From CAWABB01 sp963780165 (GTDB lineage: Bacteria; Bacteroidota; Ignavibacteria; UBA10030; UBA6906), in the NCBI GenBank assembly GCA_963780165.1, contig CAWABB010000001.1:744001-808000 (forward strand): a stretch of DNA of 64,000 nucleotides. The letters run 5' to 3'. Each line of letters opens with the position of its first letter. Position 1 is the stretch's first letter. Positions 25,190-33,388 of this stretch are shown piece after piece. The position numbers and the translations under genes are program-made. The notes beneath the pieces are model-generated. The model did no database searches and was not told the DNA's origin. It saw only the letters and a list, made by a program, of their open reading frames with translations.

Positions 25190-26212
25190 ATGAAGACCAT
25201 GCGTCTCTTCTCCATGGCGCTCGGCGGGCTGCTGGTGATTGTCGCGATCATGGCGACCGTGTCCGGGTGCGGCGGAAAGAAGGAGATCGTTCCGGTGGCC
25301 GTCGGCGAGATGGAGGAGTACCACGACCAGGTGCTGGGCTACAGCATGTCGTACCCCAAGGGTTGGGTCCCGGACGTCGAGGCAGGCCGCAGGGCGCGGT
25401 TCTGGAGCGCACAGGAGGTCGGCAAGCGTTTCCTGGATCCTGCAGGCCCATATCCTGACGGGTCTCTCATCGGCGTCGAAGTCATCAAGACCGCAGACCC
25501 GACCGGGGAGATGAAGAAGATCCTGGAAGAGCTGGCAGCCGCCAACGTCGTCCTCGGCCAGCAGGAACCGATAACGGTAAAGGACAAGCCCGCCGTGCGC
25601 GTGTCGTCGACCGCCAATTTCGGCAAGGGGACGGTCGCGCATACCGACCGCGTCTTCATCAATGCGGACAGCCTCCTGTACGAACTGGACTTCGGAGGCA
25701 TCAACGACATGTACGCCACGCACAAGCTTCTGTACGAGGCGTCCCTGGCGACATTCCAGTTCCCGAAGCCGGTCGTCGCGGGCGCGGATGCGACGCTGCC
25801 ATCCGCGACCATGACGCCGTACGACGCGAAGATGTTCACGTTCGAGTACCCCGACAACTTCAACTTCGTGACCGCCCCGAAGGGGAGCAACGATCTGGTA
25901 CTCGCGCTCCGGGGTGTCCGCCAGGATTGCTCGATCCGGTTCGACGTGTTCGGCGCAAAGGGCCAGACGCTGGACAAGGTCATCGAACAGAACAAGGGGA
26001 AGTTCGCGGGTGCGGTGCAGGGAAAGGCCACCGTGGGTGGACAGCCGGCGACCACGCTCACCTACTCCGCGACCAAGGACGTCGAGCGGCGGTTCTACTT
26101 TGTCGTGAAGGACGACAAGGTGTTCCGCACCACGATGGACTGGTACAAGCCGCAGCGCACCGAGTACCTGGCTGCATACGACAAGGTCATCGGCTCGGTC
26201 AAGTTCAAGTAG
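25190..26212 (+). CDS. Lipoprotein with two PsbP-like repeats, function unknown
   Basis: The 340-residue protein has a signal peptide with the lipobox V-S-G-C (cysteine near residue 27). Two similar domains of about 130 residues follow. Each opens with an aromatic/proline motif (Y-S-M-S-Y-P-K-G-W at about 47, F-T-F-E-Y-P-D-N-F near 220) and ends in a V-R-V-S/T-T-L-T-Y strand plus an F-V-V-K-D-type hairpin, the pattern of PsbP/Mog1-like folds. No catalytic residues are evident. I prefer the second ATG (25190), nine bases after GAGG, over 25184. A strong terminator follows the gene. Confidence 0.7.
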   Translation: MKTMRLFSMALGGLLVIVAIMATVSGCGGKKEIVPVAVGEMEEYHDQVLGYSMSYPKGWVPDVEAGRRARFWSAQEVGKRFLDPAGPYPDGSLIGVEVIKTADPTGEMKKILEELAAANVVLGQQEPITVKDKPAVRVSSTANFGKGTVAHTDRVFINADSLLYELDFGGINDMYATHKLLYEASLATFQFPKPVVAGADATLPSATMTPYDAKMFTFEYPDNFNFVTAPKGSNDLVLALRGVRQDCSIRFDVFGAKGQTLDKVIEQNKGKFAGAVQGKATVGGQPATTLTYSATKDVERRFYFVVKDDKVFRTTMDWYKPQRTEYLAAYDKVIGSVKFK

Positions 26213-26255
26213 TCGCACGCGGGACGCCAGTCACCCGCGCGTCACCCATTCTCGA

Positions 26256-26299
26256 CCGCCCCGTTCGGCCAACCGCCGGACGGGGCGGCGTGTTTTCTT
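26256..26299 (+). terminator. Rho-independent terminator after the lipoprotein gene
   Basis: CCGCCCCGT (26256-26264) pairs with ACGGGGCGG (26280-26288), and an inner CGGC/GCCG extends the stem. It is followed by CGTGTTTTCTT. It lies 44 bases after the stop codon. Confidence 0.85.
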
Positions 26300-26339
26300 G
26301 CCTTTGCCGCGGCCTTCCCGTACATTGTCGGCACAATGT
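26298..26339 (+). promoter_or_regulatory. Promoter with an overlapping operator-like dyad
   Basis: TTGCCT (26298-26303), a 17-base spacer and TACATT (26321-26326) form a promoter for the gene at 26381. A perfect inverted repeat ACATTGT-CGGC-ACAATGT (26322-26339) covers the -10 box and the predicted start point (about 26333), where a repressor would block polymerase. Confidence 0.6.
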
Positions 26340-26380
26340 GAGCGGCGCATCCATTCCGAAAACCTTCCAGACAATCCAGC

Positions 26381-28096
26381 ATGGACATTAAGGGGAAGAC
26401 CGTACTCGTCATCGGCGGATGGGGGCTCGTCGGCTCCGCGATCTGCCGCAAATTCATGGAAGACGCGCCCCGTCGCATGATCGTCACGTCGCTGACACGA
26501 GCCGAGGCCGAGGAGGCCGTGGCGGACCTGCGGCGCGACTATCCGTCCGCGGGGAAGAACTTCTTCGTCCCCTGGTGGGGCAACATTTTCGTCCGCGAAG
26601 CCTTGAAGGACCTCCCGCGCGCAAAGATCCTCGCCAGCGCCGATCATCGCGCCATGTTGATTGAGGACATGGTAGAGGAGTTCTCCCGCCCCCTCCTTCA
26701 CCGTTCCTCCCTGTACCGGCTCATGCACCGCTACAAGCCGGAAATCGTCGTCGACTGCGTGAACTCCGCGACGGCCATCGCTTACCAGGACATCTTCCAG
26801 AGTTCGCGGGACCTCATCCGGCAGCTGCGGGCGGTCCGGGCCAAAGGTCCGACGGACATCGAGGCCCTCGTCGAACAGACCGAACGCCTTCTCTGCACGC
26901 TCTACGTTCCACAGCTGATCAGGCACGTACAGCTGATGTACAGATCGATGCAGGAAGCCGGGACGCAGATCTACGTGAAGATCGGGACAAGCGGAACGGG
27001 CGGGATGGGATTGAACATCCCGTACACCCACAGCGAGGAACGCCCGTCGAGGGTGCTGCTGTCGAAGTCGGCAGTGGCCGGCGCGCACACGATGCTGCTC
27101 TTCCTGATGGGCCGCACGCCGGACGCACCGATCACAAAAGAGATCAAGCCGACGGCGGCCATCGCGTGGAAAGGGATCGGCTTCGGCGAGATCCGGAAGC
27201 GCGGAACTCCCATCCCGCTGGTCGACTGCCCGGTGGAGAATGCGATACCGATCAAGAAGATGTTCAAGGCCCACATGCCAGAGGCCGCGACCCCGAAGGG
27301 GGGAACGCTCCGATCGGTGTTCATCGACACGGGCGAGAACGGATGCTTCTCGCGCGGCGAGTTCGAAGCCATCTCGACGCCCGGGCAGATGGAGTTCGTG
27401 ACGCCGGAGGAGATCGCCGAAAGCGCGGTTTTCGAAATCAAGGCGGGGAATACCGGGCACGACATCATCAACGCGCTGGACAACGCGACGCTCGCCCCGA
27501 CCTATCGGGCGGGGTTCATGTTCACCGGGGCGCTCGACCGCATGAAAACACTCGAGCGGGAGCACGGCATCGATTCGGTCGCGTTCGAAATGCTCGGGCC
27601 GCCGCGGCTCTCCAAGCTGCTGTATGAAGCGTACCTCCTGAAGCTCTGCTTCGGCGACCTTCGGACCGTGAGCCGTACGGAATCCGCGGTGATGTCACGC
27701 CGCCTGCTGGAGCTGATCCAGGCCGACGCCGACGTCCGCTCGCACATCATCTCGATCGGGATCCCGATCCTCCTTCCCGACGGCAAGTCGCTCGTGCGGG
27801 GCGAGACCGTGAAGATCCCGCCCTTCCGTGGCGAGGAAGAGTTCCCCGTGACCCGCCAGAACGTCGACCGGTGGGCGCACGACGGATGGGTCGACCTCCG
27901 CACCAAGAACATGGCCCTCTGGAAGCGCCGCGTCGGGCAGCTTATCAACGAAGTGGAGACTCTCCCGGACGGAGAAACCAGCTCACGGACGATGTTCAAT
28001 CTCGAGTACTGGAACAATCTCATGGAGATCGACCCCGGCAAGATCTGCGGGTGGATCTTCACGTTCGAAGAGAAGGGTCGGCGAATGAAGGCCTGA
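26381..28096 (+). CDS. Unrecognised Rossmann-fold (SDR/epimerase-like) protein
   Basis: The 571-residue protein starts M-D-I-K-G-K-T-V-L-V-I-G-G-W-G-L-V-G-S-A-I, a clear dinucleotide-binding G-x-G-x-x-G region like that of extended short-chain dehydrogenases. Later segments include Y-K-P-E-I-V-V-D-C-V-N-S-A-T-A (strand 4 region of such folds) and a conserved-looking G-T-S-G-T-G-G-M-G-L-N-I-P-Y-T-H. No Y-x-x-x-K catalytic pair is evident, and the C-terminal 250 residues match nothing I know. It is longer than ordinary epimerases. A regulated promoter precedes it, and the kinase gene starts two bases after its stop, so the two are co-transcribed. Confidence 0.6.
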   Translation: MDIKGKTVLVIGGWGLVGSAICRKFMEDAPRRMIVTSLTRAEAEEAVADLRRDYPSAGKNFFVPWWGNIFVREALKDLPRAKILASADHRAMLIEDMVEEFSRPLLHRSSLYRLMHRYKPEIVVDCVNSATAIAYQDIFQSSRDLIRQLRAVRAKGPTDIEALVEQTERLLCTLYVPQLIRHVQLMYRSMQEAGTQIYVKIGTSGTGGMGLNIPYTHSEERPSRVLLSKSAVAGAHTMLLFLMGRTPDAPITKEIKPTAAIAWKGIGFGEIRKRGTPIPLVDCPVENAIPIKKMFKAHMPEAATPKGGTLRSVFIDTGENGCFSRGEFEAISTPGQMEFVTPEEIAESAVFEIKAGNTGHDIINALDNATLAPTYRAGFMFTGALDRMKTLEREHGIDSVAFEMLGPPRLSKLLYEAYLLKLCFGDLRTVSRTESAVMSRRLLELIQADADVRSHIISIGIPILLPDGKSLVRGETVKIPPFRGEEEFPVTRQNVDRWAHDGWVDLRTKNMALWKRRVGQLINEVETLPDGETSSRTMFNLEYWNNLMEIDPGKICGWIFTFEEKGRRMKA

Positions 28097-28098
28097 GG

Positions 28099-29748
28099 AT
28101 GGACAGCAACGCTGCCCTTCAGTTCGCTTCTGCCATCATCCTCCTCGCTGCGGCCGGGGCCTCGGCGTATTTTTCCCTCCGGCTCTCCGCCACCGCCGCC
28201 TGGATAGTCGCGGCCGTGTTCCTGGGCGCATCAGGCATCTTCCTCCTCCTCATCGCCCTGGGCATCGCCGAGGGCGAGTCCGGCTTCATCCCGATCATCC
28301 TCCTCCCCACCGTGTCCCTTTCGACGCTCGCCGTGGTTCTCGCCGCGGGCCTCATGGGCATACGGCGCGCTCATGGCGGGCCGGGTGGCGCAGGCTCCTC
28401 CCGCAGGCACGACACCGGGAGCGCGGAGCGACTCCAGCGCCTCCTCGACTCCACGTTCGAAGGGATCGTCGTCAGCGACCATGGAACGATCGTCGAGGCC
28501 AACCGTCCCTTCGCCTCGATGCTCGGCTACGAGGTCGAGGAGCTCCGCGGCAAGCCGCTCGCATCGTTCATCCGCCCCGAATCCCGCCAGATCGAGAACA
28601 CCGATACCCGCGCCGCAGCGTTCGCCGCCTATGAGCAGCGGGCGCGGGCGAAAGACGCAACCGTCTTCCCCGTGGAAGTGCGCACGCGGCACATTCCCAT
28701 CCAGGGGCGCGAGCTGACCATGACCGTCATCCGCGACATGACGGCCCGCAAGAAGACCGAGGAGCGGCTGCGGGAGAGCGAGGAGAGCTATCGGGAACTG
28801 GCGGAGAGCATCACAGACGTGTTCTTCGCGATGGACAACGACCTGACCATCACGCACTGGAACAAGGCGTCAGAGTATCTGACGGGCGTGACCGCGAGGG
28901 ACGCGATCGGACGACCGCTGACCGAAGTGTTCCCCGAGCTCCTGGGGAACCGGGCGGACGAGGTCCTTGCGCGGGTGATCCAGAGCCGCGGACCGCAGAG
29001 CTTCCTCACCGAGTACTCGCTCGGCGGCGCGAAGGCCGTGGTCGAGATCCGCACGTACCCCACGCGGCGCGGACTCTCCGTGTTCCTCGAGGACATCACG
29101 ACGCGAACGCAGGCCGAGCAGCAGCTCAAAGCCTCGCTGCACGAGAAGGAGGCGCTCCTGAAGGAGATTCACCACCGGGTGAAAAACAACCTTCAGATCA
29201 TTTCCAGCCTCCTGAGCCTGCAGTCGGATCACATCACCCCCGAGAACGCCGGCGAGGCGCTGCGGGACAGCCAGAACCGCGTACGTTCCATGGCCATCAT
29301 CCACGAGCAGCTCTACAGTTCGGGCGACCTCGCGAAGATCGACTTCAGCCAGTACATCAAGGATCTCACCGCGCAGCTCTTCCGGACCTACAGCGTGCAG
29401 GCGCGAAGCATCGAGCTTCAGCTGGACATCGAGCCGGTGATTCTCGAGATCGATCGCGCCATACCGTGCGGGATGATCCTCAACGAGCTTCTGACCAACT
29501 GCCTGAAGCACGGGTTCAAGGGGAGGACGCAGGGGGTGATCACGGTCACGCTTCACCCGGAGGAAGGCGGACTGATCAGGTTTTCCGTGAGCGACGACGG
29601 CGTAGGAATTTCGCCGGACGTGGACATCATGAACTCCCCGTCTCTGGGGATGAAGCTCGTGCGGACGCTCACCGATCAGCTTCGCGGGCAGATCACCGTG
29701 AACCGGCTCAAGGGAGCCCAGTTCATTGTGGTGTTCCCGGCCACGTGA
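28099..29748 (+). CDS. Membrane sensor kinase: three spans, two PAS domains, HisKA_2-type kinase
   Basis: The 549-residue protein has three hydrophobic spans in the first 90 residues, PAS 1 (about 115-230, F-E-G-I-V-V-S-D-H-G-T-I-V-E-A-N) and PAS 2 (about 235-350, I-T-D-V-F-F-A-M-D-N-D). The phospho-acceptor box E-I-H-H-R-V-K-N-N-L-Q-I belongs to the HisKA_2/HWE class. The ATPase domain has N-E-L-L-T-N-C-L-K-H-G-F and S-D-D-G-V-G-I. Kinases of this class often signal to single-domain regulators or to PhyR-like proteins encoded elsewhere; no regulator is adjacent. The start at 28099 directly follows the TGA of the upstream gene and has almost no room for a ribosome binding site, so translation is probably coupled. 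Confidence 0.85.
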   Translation: MDSNAALQFASAIILLAAAGASAYFSLRLSATAAWIVAAVFLGASGIFLLLIALGIAEGESGFIPIILLPTVSLSTLAVVLAAGLMGIRRAHGGPGGAGSSRRHDTGSAERLQRLLDSTFEGIVVSDHGTIVEANRPFASMLGYEVEELRGKPLASFIRPESRQIENTDTRAAAFAAYEQRARAKDATVFPVEVRTRHIPIQGRELTMTVIRDMTARKKTEERLRESEESYRELAESITDVFFAMDNDLTITHWNKASEYLTGVTARDAIGRPLTEVFPELLGNRADEVLARVIQSRGPQSFLTEYSLGGAKAVVEIRTYPTRRGLSVFLEDITTRTQAEQQLKASLHEKEALLKEIHHRVKNNLQIISSLLSLQSDHITPENAGEALRDSQNRVRSMAIIHEQLYSSGDLAKIDFSQYIKDLTAQLFRTYSVQARSIELQLDIEPVILEIDRAIPCGMILNELLTNCLKHGFKGRTQGVITVTLHPEEGGLIRFSVSDDGVGISPDVDIMNSPSLGMKLVRTLTDQLRGQITVNRLKGAQFIVVFPAT

Positions 29749-29797
29749 CGTGCCCCGTGTGGACCAGCGAGAAGTTCAGGTGAGATAGCGAAACCCG

Positions 29798-30040
29798 GAA
29801 TATCTTGGGATGTGAGGGGTCGTTGGAGTGCAGAAGATTGTTGGAATACGAGGGATCGTCGAATGTGAGGGAGCGTTGGAGTGTAGAAGATTGTTGGAAT
29901 ACGAGGGATCGTCGAATGTGAGGGAGCGTTGGAGTGTAGAAGATTGTTGGAATACGAGGGATCGTCGAATGTGAGGGATCGTCGGAGTGTAGAAGGTTGT
30001 TGGAATACGAGGGATTGTCAAATGTGTGGGGTCGTCGGGG
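29798..30040. repeat. Tandem array of a 53-bp repeat, about 4.5 copies
   Basis: Units starting GAATACGAGGGATCGTCGAA begin at 29844, 29897, 29950 and 30003, exactly 53 bases apart. A first unit at 29798 lacks about seven bases. Copies differ at a few positions. Since 53 is not a multiple of three, a conserved protein repeat is excluded. It lies between two outward-ending genes. There are no unique spacers, so it is not a CRISPR array. Confidence 0.9.
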
Positions 30041-30165
30041 GCCGACCGGGGTGAATGGAGGTCTCACAGAACCCCGGCATTGTTGACAATCGAGCTGAAA
30101 AGGCAAGGCGGACAGCGGTGACCGATCAGATGCCCGACGGTCGAAATATCTCTATTCGGAAATCG

Positions 30166-30296
30166 CTACTTCACGACTATCATCGTACGTGTCTGGACGT
30201 CCCCCCCGCGGCAAGTCTGTAGAGGAACATACCGCTTGAGAGGTTCGAAGCATCGAACTTCACGCCATAGGTCCCCGCCTGTTTCCTCTCTCTAAC
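30166..30296 (-). pseudogene. Remnant of a type IX secretion C-terminal sorting domain
   Basis: The minus strand reads V-R-E-R-K-Q-A-G-T-Y-G-V-K-F-D-A-S-N-L-S-S-G-M-F-L-Y-R-L-A-A (in two parts here: R-K-Q-A-G-T-Y-G-V-K-F-D-A-S, then N-L-S-S-G-M-F-L-Y-R-L), a typical end of a type IX cargo protein. A run of seven Gs (30201-30207) then breaks the frame. In the shifted frame it continues D-V-Q-T-R-T-M-I-V-V-K-stop (stop at 30166-30168). Nothing of the cargo protein remains upstream; the AT-rich gene at 30260-31153 takes its place and overlaps the remnant by its last codons. Confidence 0.8.
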
Positions 30297-31153
30297 CCTA
30301 TTGCCATTTTATATGCCAATGCTGCGTCGGGCAGCGGTGTTAGAGTATCCAGTAGAATATTGTAAGTTCCTTTTTCTGATAGTTCGTCAGCAACCTTCTT
30401 GATTAAAGCCAAAGTAGCTTTCATCAAACTTGAACCCAGGCTCAAACGGGCGACACCTAAATCCTGCAGTTCACGAACAGATGGAGGTAGTCCTGCCCCA
30501 AGCCCAGGGTTTGCGAGAATATTAATAGGGGCATTGATTTCCTTAACCAGTATCGAAATCGTTTCTCTTTCCCATACGGGCTGAACAAATATGCAGTCTG
30601 CGCCTGCTTCCCGGTATTTGTTGCCACGCCTTATTGATTCAGATAATTTCTCTCGTGTCGAACCTGACGAAGTATAGAATGAATCGGTCCTCGCATTAAT
30701 CACCAAATGAAAGCCCAGCGAATCTGACAATGCACGAATAGCCGATATTCTTTCACAAAATTCCATCTCGTCAATTAACACCGGATTCAAATCAATACTG
30801 TCTTCTATGTTTATTCCGACAATTCCCGTGGCAATGATCTTCTTCACCGAATCGACTACTTCATTTGTGTTATCTCCATATCCGGCTTCTATATCCACGG
30901 TTACCGGAACTTGAACTCCATTTACGATCCCCGTTATAGCTTCAATCATTTCTGACAATTGAATTACCTGGCAGTCAGGATAACCTAGAGAGGCAGCTAT
31001 TCCCATACTAGTTGTTGCGATCGCTTTATACCCACATGCTTCTATCAATTTAGAACTTCCGATGTCCCATGAGTTCAACAGAACCATGATCTCTTTGTCT
31101 TGATGGAATTTCAAGAACGTTTCAGCTTTTTCTTTTTGAATATTTGAAACCAT
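30260..31153 (-). CDS. Isocitrate lyase/PEP mutase family protein, AT-rich and probably transferred
   Basis: The 297-residue protein starts M-V-S-N-I-Q-K-E-K and follows the PEP mutase/methylisocitrate lyase barrel: N-S-W-D-I-G-S-S-K near residue 27, T-V-D-I-E-A-G-Y-G (Mg-binding acid) near 85, G-I-N-I-E-D-S near 115 and N-A-R-T-D-S near 160. The K-K-C-G-H signature of true isocitrate lyases is absent, so it belongs to the PEPM-like branch (carboxy-PEP mutase, oxaloacetate hydrolase and others); the substrate cannot be told. AAGGA precedes the ATG at 31153. GC is far below the flanks (30361-30420: 22 of 60; 31921-31980: 40 of 60). The last residues (R-G-N-R-R-G-P-M-A) are read from foreign type IX tail sequence. 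Confidence 0.85.
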   Translation of the reverse strand: MVSNIQKEKAETFLKFHQDKEIMVLLNSWDIGSSKLIEACGYKAIATTSMGIAASLGYPDCQVIQLSEMIEAITGIVNGVQVPVTVDIEAGYGDNTNEVVDSVKKIIATGIVGINIEDSIDLNPVLIDEMEFCERISAIRALSDSLGFHLVINARTDSFYTSSGSTREKLSESIRRGNKYREAGADCIFVQPVWERETISILVKEINAPINILANPGLGAGLPPSVRELQDLGVARLSLGSSLMKATLALIKKVADELSEKGTYNILLDTLTPLPDAALAYKMAIGLERGNRRGPMA

Positions 31154-31181
31154 GATCTTGTTATTCCTTATTGTTTCGGGA

Positions 31182-31211
31182 AATATATCCAACTTCTCAC
31201 TGAATTGTCAC
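31182..31211 (-). promoter_or_regulatory. Promoter of the PEP mutase-like gene
   Basis: On the minus strand GTGACA (31211-31206), an 18-base spacer and TATATT (31187-31182). The start point near 31175 leaves about 22 bases with an AAGGA ribosome site. Confidence 0.55.
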
Positions 31212-31271
31212 TGACGGTCAAGAGTATGCGCCCGCTGGAAGTCGGTGGAGGGAATTGGCCGTTTCTCAAGT

Positions 31272-31625
31272 CACATTCGCGGAGTGAACGAGGCAAGAAC
31301 ACCCCTGCCATGGGAACACGGCTATTCCCGGGTGGACGAGGCGGAACCACCCTTGCGAAGGGAACACGGGCCATTCCCGGGTGGACGAGGCGGAACCGCC
31401 CTTGCGCAGGGAACACGGGCTATTCCCGGGTGGACGAGGCGGAACCGCCGTTGCGCAGGGAACACGGGCTATTCCCGAATGGACGAGGCGGAACCACCCC
31501 TGCGAAGGGAACACGTGCCATTCCCGGGTGGATGAGGCGAAACCACCCTTGCGAAGGGAACACGTGCCATTCCCGGATGGACGAGGCGAAACCACTCCTG
31601 CCAAGGGAGCACTTCCCGGGTAGAT
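31272..31625. repeat. Tandem array of a 49-bp repeat, about seven copies
   Basis: Units beginning GGGAACACGGGCTATTCCCG start at 31312, 31360, 31409, 31458, 31507, 31556 and 31605 (period 49, one unit 48); a degenerate partial unit precedes them. Each unit can fold through GGGTGG with CCACCC or CCGCCC around an 11-base loop, and GGGAA with TTCCC. Changes in the stem (CCACCC to CCGCCC) keep pairing through G-U. All three plus-strand frames stay open across it, but 49 is not a multiple of three, so it is not a coding repeat. No spacers. Confidence 0.9.
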
Positions 31626-31635
31626 GCGGGGAGGG

Positions 31636-33297
31636 TCAGTCAGGGATGACGAACGCGGGATCCTTGGGCCGGATCCTGTCATGCAGCCTGTGCAGCGCCC
31701 TCTGGGCATCTGAACTTCCCCGTCGTGCGGCGTCCCGATACAGCCTCGCCGCTTCAGCCGGCGTCACAGGCACGCCTCTCCCCGTCTCATAGCAGAACCC
31801 CAGCCCCACGTCCGCGAGTACCGAACCGCGATCGATCCCCTGGCGCAGGATGCCGACAGCAGCCGGGAAGAGCGTCGTGTCCGCCCCACGCACGTCCAGG
31901 ATGGCGAGTCGAACCATCGCCTCGAAGTTTCCTGTAGCGGCGGCACGCTCCCAGAGTGTGTAGGCCTCCGACGGACGCGCGGGGCCCCACCGGCCGGCAA
32001 GCTCTCCGAGCCCGAGCTCGATCATCGCCGGCGCGTAGCCGGATTTTGTCGCGGTGGACAGGAAACCTTTCGCCTGCATCGGCGTGACCACGGCGCCGGC
32101 CATGGCAAGCTGCCCGTCGAACCCGAGCCCGGCCACGGTCCCCCACGCATACAATGCCTCGGGGTCATCCGCACCCGCTTTCTCCTTCAGCGCCGTGACA
32201 AACTCCGGGAGTCCGAGGACACCGAAGAGGTGCCGCTGGGCCTGGGGCGATTCCATCCGGGTGGCTCTGAGGTAGAACGCAGCGGCGCGCACAAGGTCGC
32301 GCTCGGCTCCGCGTCCAAGCTCAGCGGCCCTGCCAAGGAATGTCAGCGCTTCTGGACTCCCGGCATCTGCCGCAGCACGAACGCGCGCCTCCGCCGCCGA
32401 ATCCAGCTTTGCATTGGCGTCGGTCAGCTTTGTGAGCCCGAGCGCCTCCTTCAGGGTCGAGTTGCCGCCCTCCAGCGCGGACTGAAGGATCGAGCCAATG
32501 CTGGGTGCGGACGTCGTGTCAGGATCGAAATCAAGAAACACCGGCGAGAGTGCTGTGGCTGAGGATGCCGTGCCCGATGCCGACGCGGTTGCTTCTGCTG
32601 CCGCCGCGGAATCCGGATTTGCAGCCGCGGCCACCTGCTGCATGTACTCCTTCAGCTTCGGAAGAACCTCAACCGCGGGCTTAAAGCCTTTGTCTGCCGC
32701 GCGCCCGATGAGCTCCAGCGCCCGGGGAAGATCGACGGGCACGACATACCCTTCGACATAGAAGAGTCCCAGGAAGAAGTCCGCCTCCTCCATATTCCGT
32801 TCGGAGCACCACGACAGGCTCTTGAACGCGCCGAACGGGTCCCATTTCATCCCCCATCCGTTGTACTGCAGGATGGCGAGATTGAATCGCGCGGGCACGA
32901 CGCTCCCATCCGCCGCCTTCCCGATCCAGTGCGCCGCAAGAGCCGTGTCGGCCTGCACGCCCATCCCGAGCAGATACCGTATGCCCAGCTCATGCTGTGC
33001 AGGGGCGTCTCCGGCAGCGGCCCGACGCGCCAGGAGGAATGTCTGAAGGGTTTCGTACACGGGATCGGCAGGCCGCACCAGAGGCGGGAGTGACGTCGGC
33101 TTCTTGGCCTTGAAGACCGGGCTATCCTGACTCTGCTGGGAGCTGGGTGTGGTCTGGGCGGAGGCGGCGGGCGACGCCCCTGGCGCGAGCGAAGCGCCGG
33201 GCACGGCCAGCACAACAGCCGCGGTCAACACGCCTGACGACAGGAGAGGCGCTACGAAGCGGAGGAAGGCAGCGCGAATGCGCGAAGAGATGCTCAT
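31636..33297 (-). CDS. Sel1-repeat secreted protein
   Basis: The 553-residue protein has a long signal peptide (cleavage near A-S-A-Q), a low-complexity linker rich in S, Q and P, and then Sel1-like repeats of about 36 residues. Examples are A-Q-H-E-L-G-I-R-Y-L-L-G-M-G-V-Q, A-D-F-F-L-G-L-F-Y-V-E-G-Y and A-D-V-G-L-G-F-C-Y-E-T-G-R-G-V. Sel1 proteins form superhelical scaffolds for protein contacts; no enzyme motif is visible. The middle part (about 230-330) is alanine/serine-rich and less regular. The gene is separated from the efflux operon upstream by a terminator. Confidence 0.8.
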   Translation of the reverse strand: MSISSRIRAAFLRFVAPLLSSGVLTAAVVLAVPGASLAPGASPAASAQTTPSSQQSQDSPVFKAKKPTSLPPLVRPADPVYETLQTFLLARRAAAGDAPAQHELGIRYLLGMGVQADTALAAHWIGKAADGSVVPARFNLAILQYNGWGMKWDPFGAFKSLSWCSERNMEEADFFLGLFYVEGYVVPVDLPRALELIGRAADKGFKPAVEVLPKLKEYMQQVAAAANPDSAAAAEATASASGTASSATALSPVFLDFDPDTTSAPSIGSILQSALEGGNSTLKEALGLTKLTDANAKLDSAAEARVRAAADAGSPEALTFLGRAAELGRGAERDLVRAAAFYLRATRMESPQAQRHLFGVLGLPEFVTALKEKAGADDPEALYAWGTVAGLGFDGQLAMAGAVVTPMQAKGFLSTATKSGYAPAMIELGLGELAGRWGPARPSEAYTLWERAAATGNFEAMVRLAILDVRGADTTLFPAAVGILRQGIDRGSVLADVGLGFCYETGRGVPVTPAEAARLYRDAARRGSSDAQRALHRLHDRIRPKDPAFVIPD

Positions 33298-33360
33298 GCC
33301 GATCGGATGTTGGTGGACCGGGGTCTCAGGTCAGGAGTGAAGATAGGAGAAGAGCGTTCG

Positions 33361-33386
33361 AAATGAAAGCGGGAGGGATCTCCCGC
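33361..33386 (-). terminator. Terminator of the efflux operon
   Basis: On the minus strand GCGGGAG-ATCC-CTCCCGC is followed by TTTCATTT, starting two bases after the stop codon of the last permease gene. Confidence 0.8.
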
Positions 33387-33388
33387 CT

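Noticed and set aside
29723..30106. Minus-strand frames rich in P, S, T and I across the 53-bp array
   Set aside because: The period is not a multiple of three and the frames run into the repeat from unrelated flanks; no ribosome site.
31205..31792. Overlapping open frames across the 49-bp array on both strands
   Set aside because: They stay open only because the repeat is GC-rich; the 49-bp period shifts the frame in each unit, so no consistent protein repeat exists.
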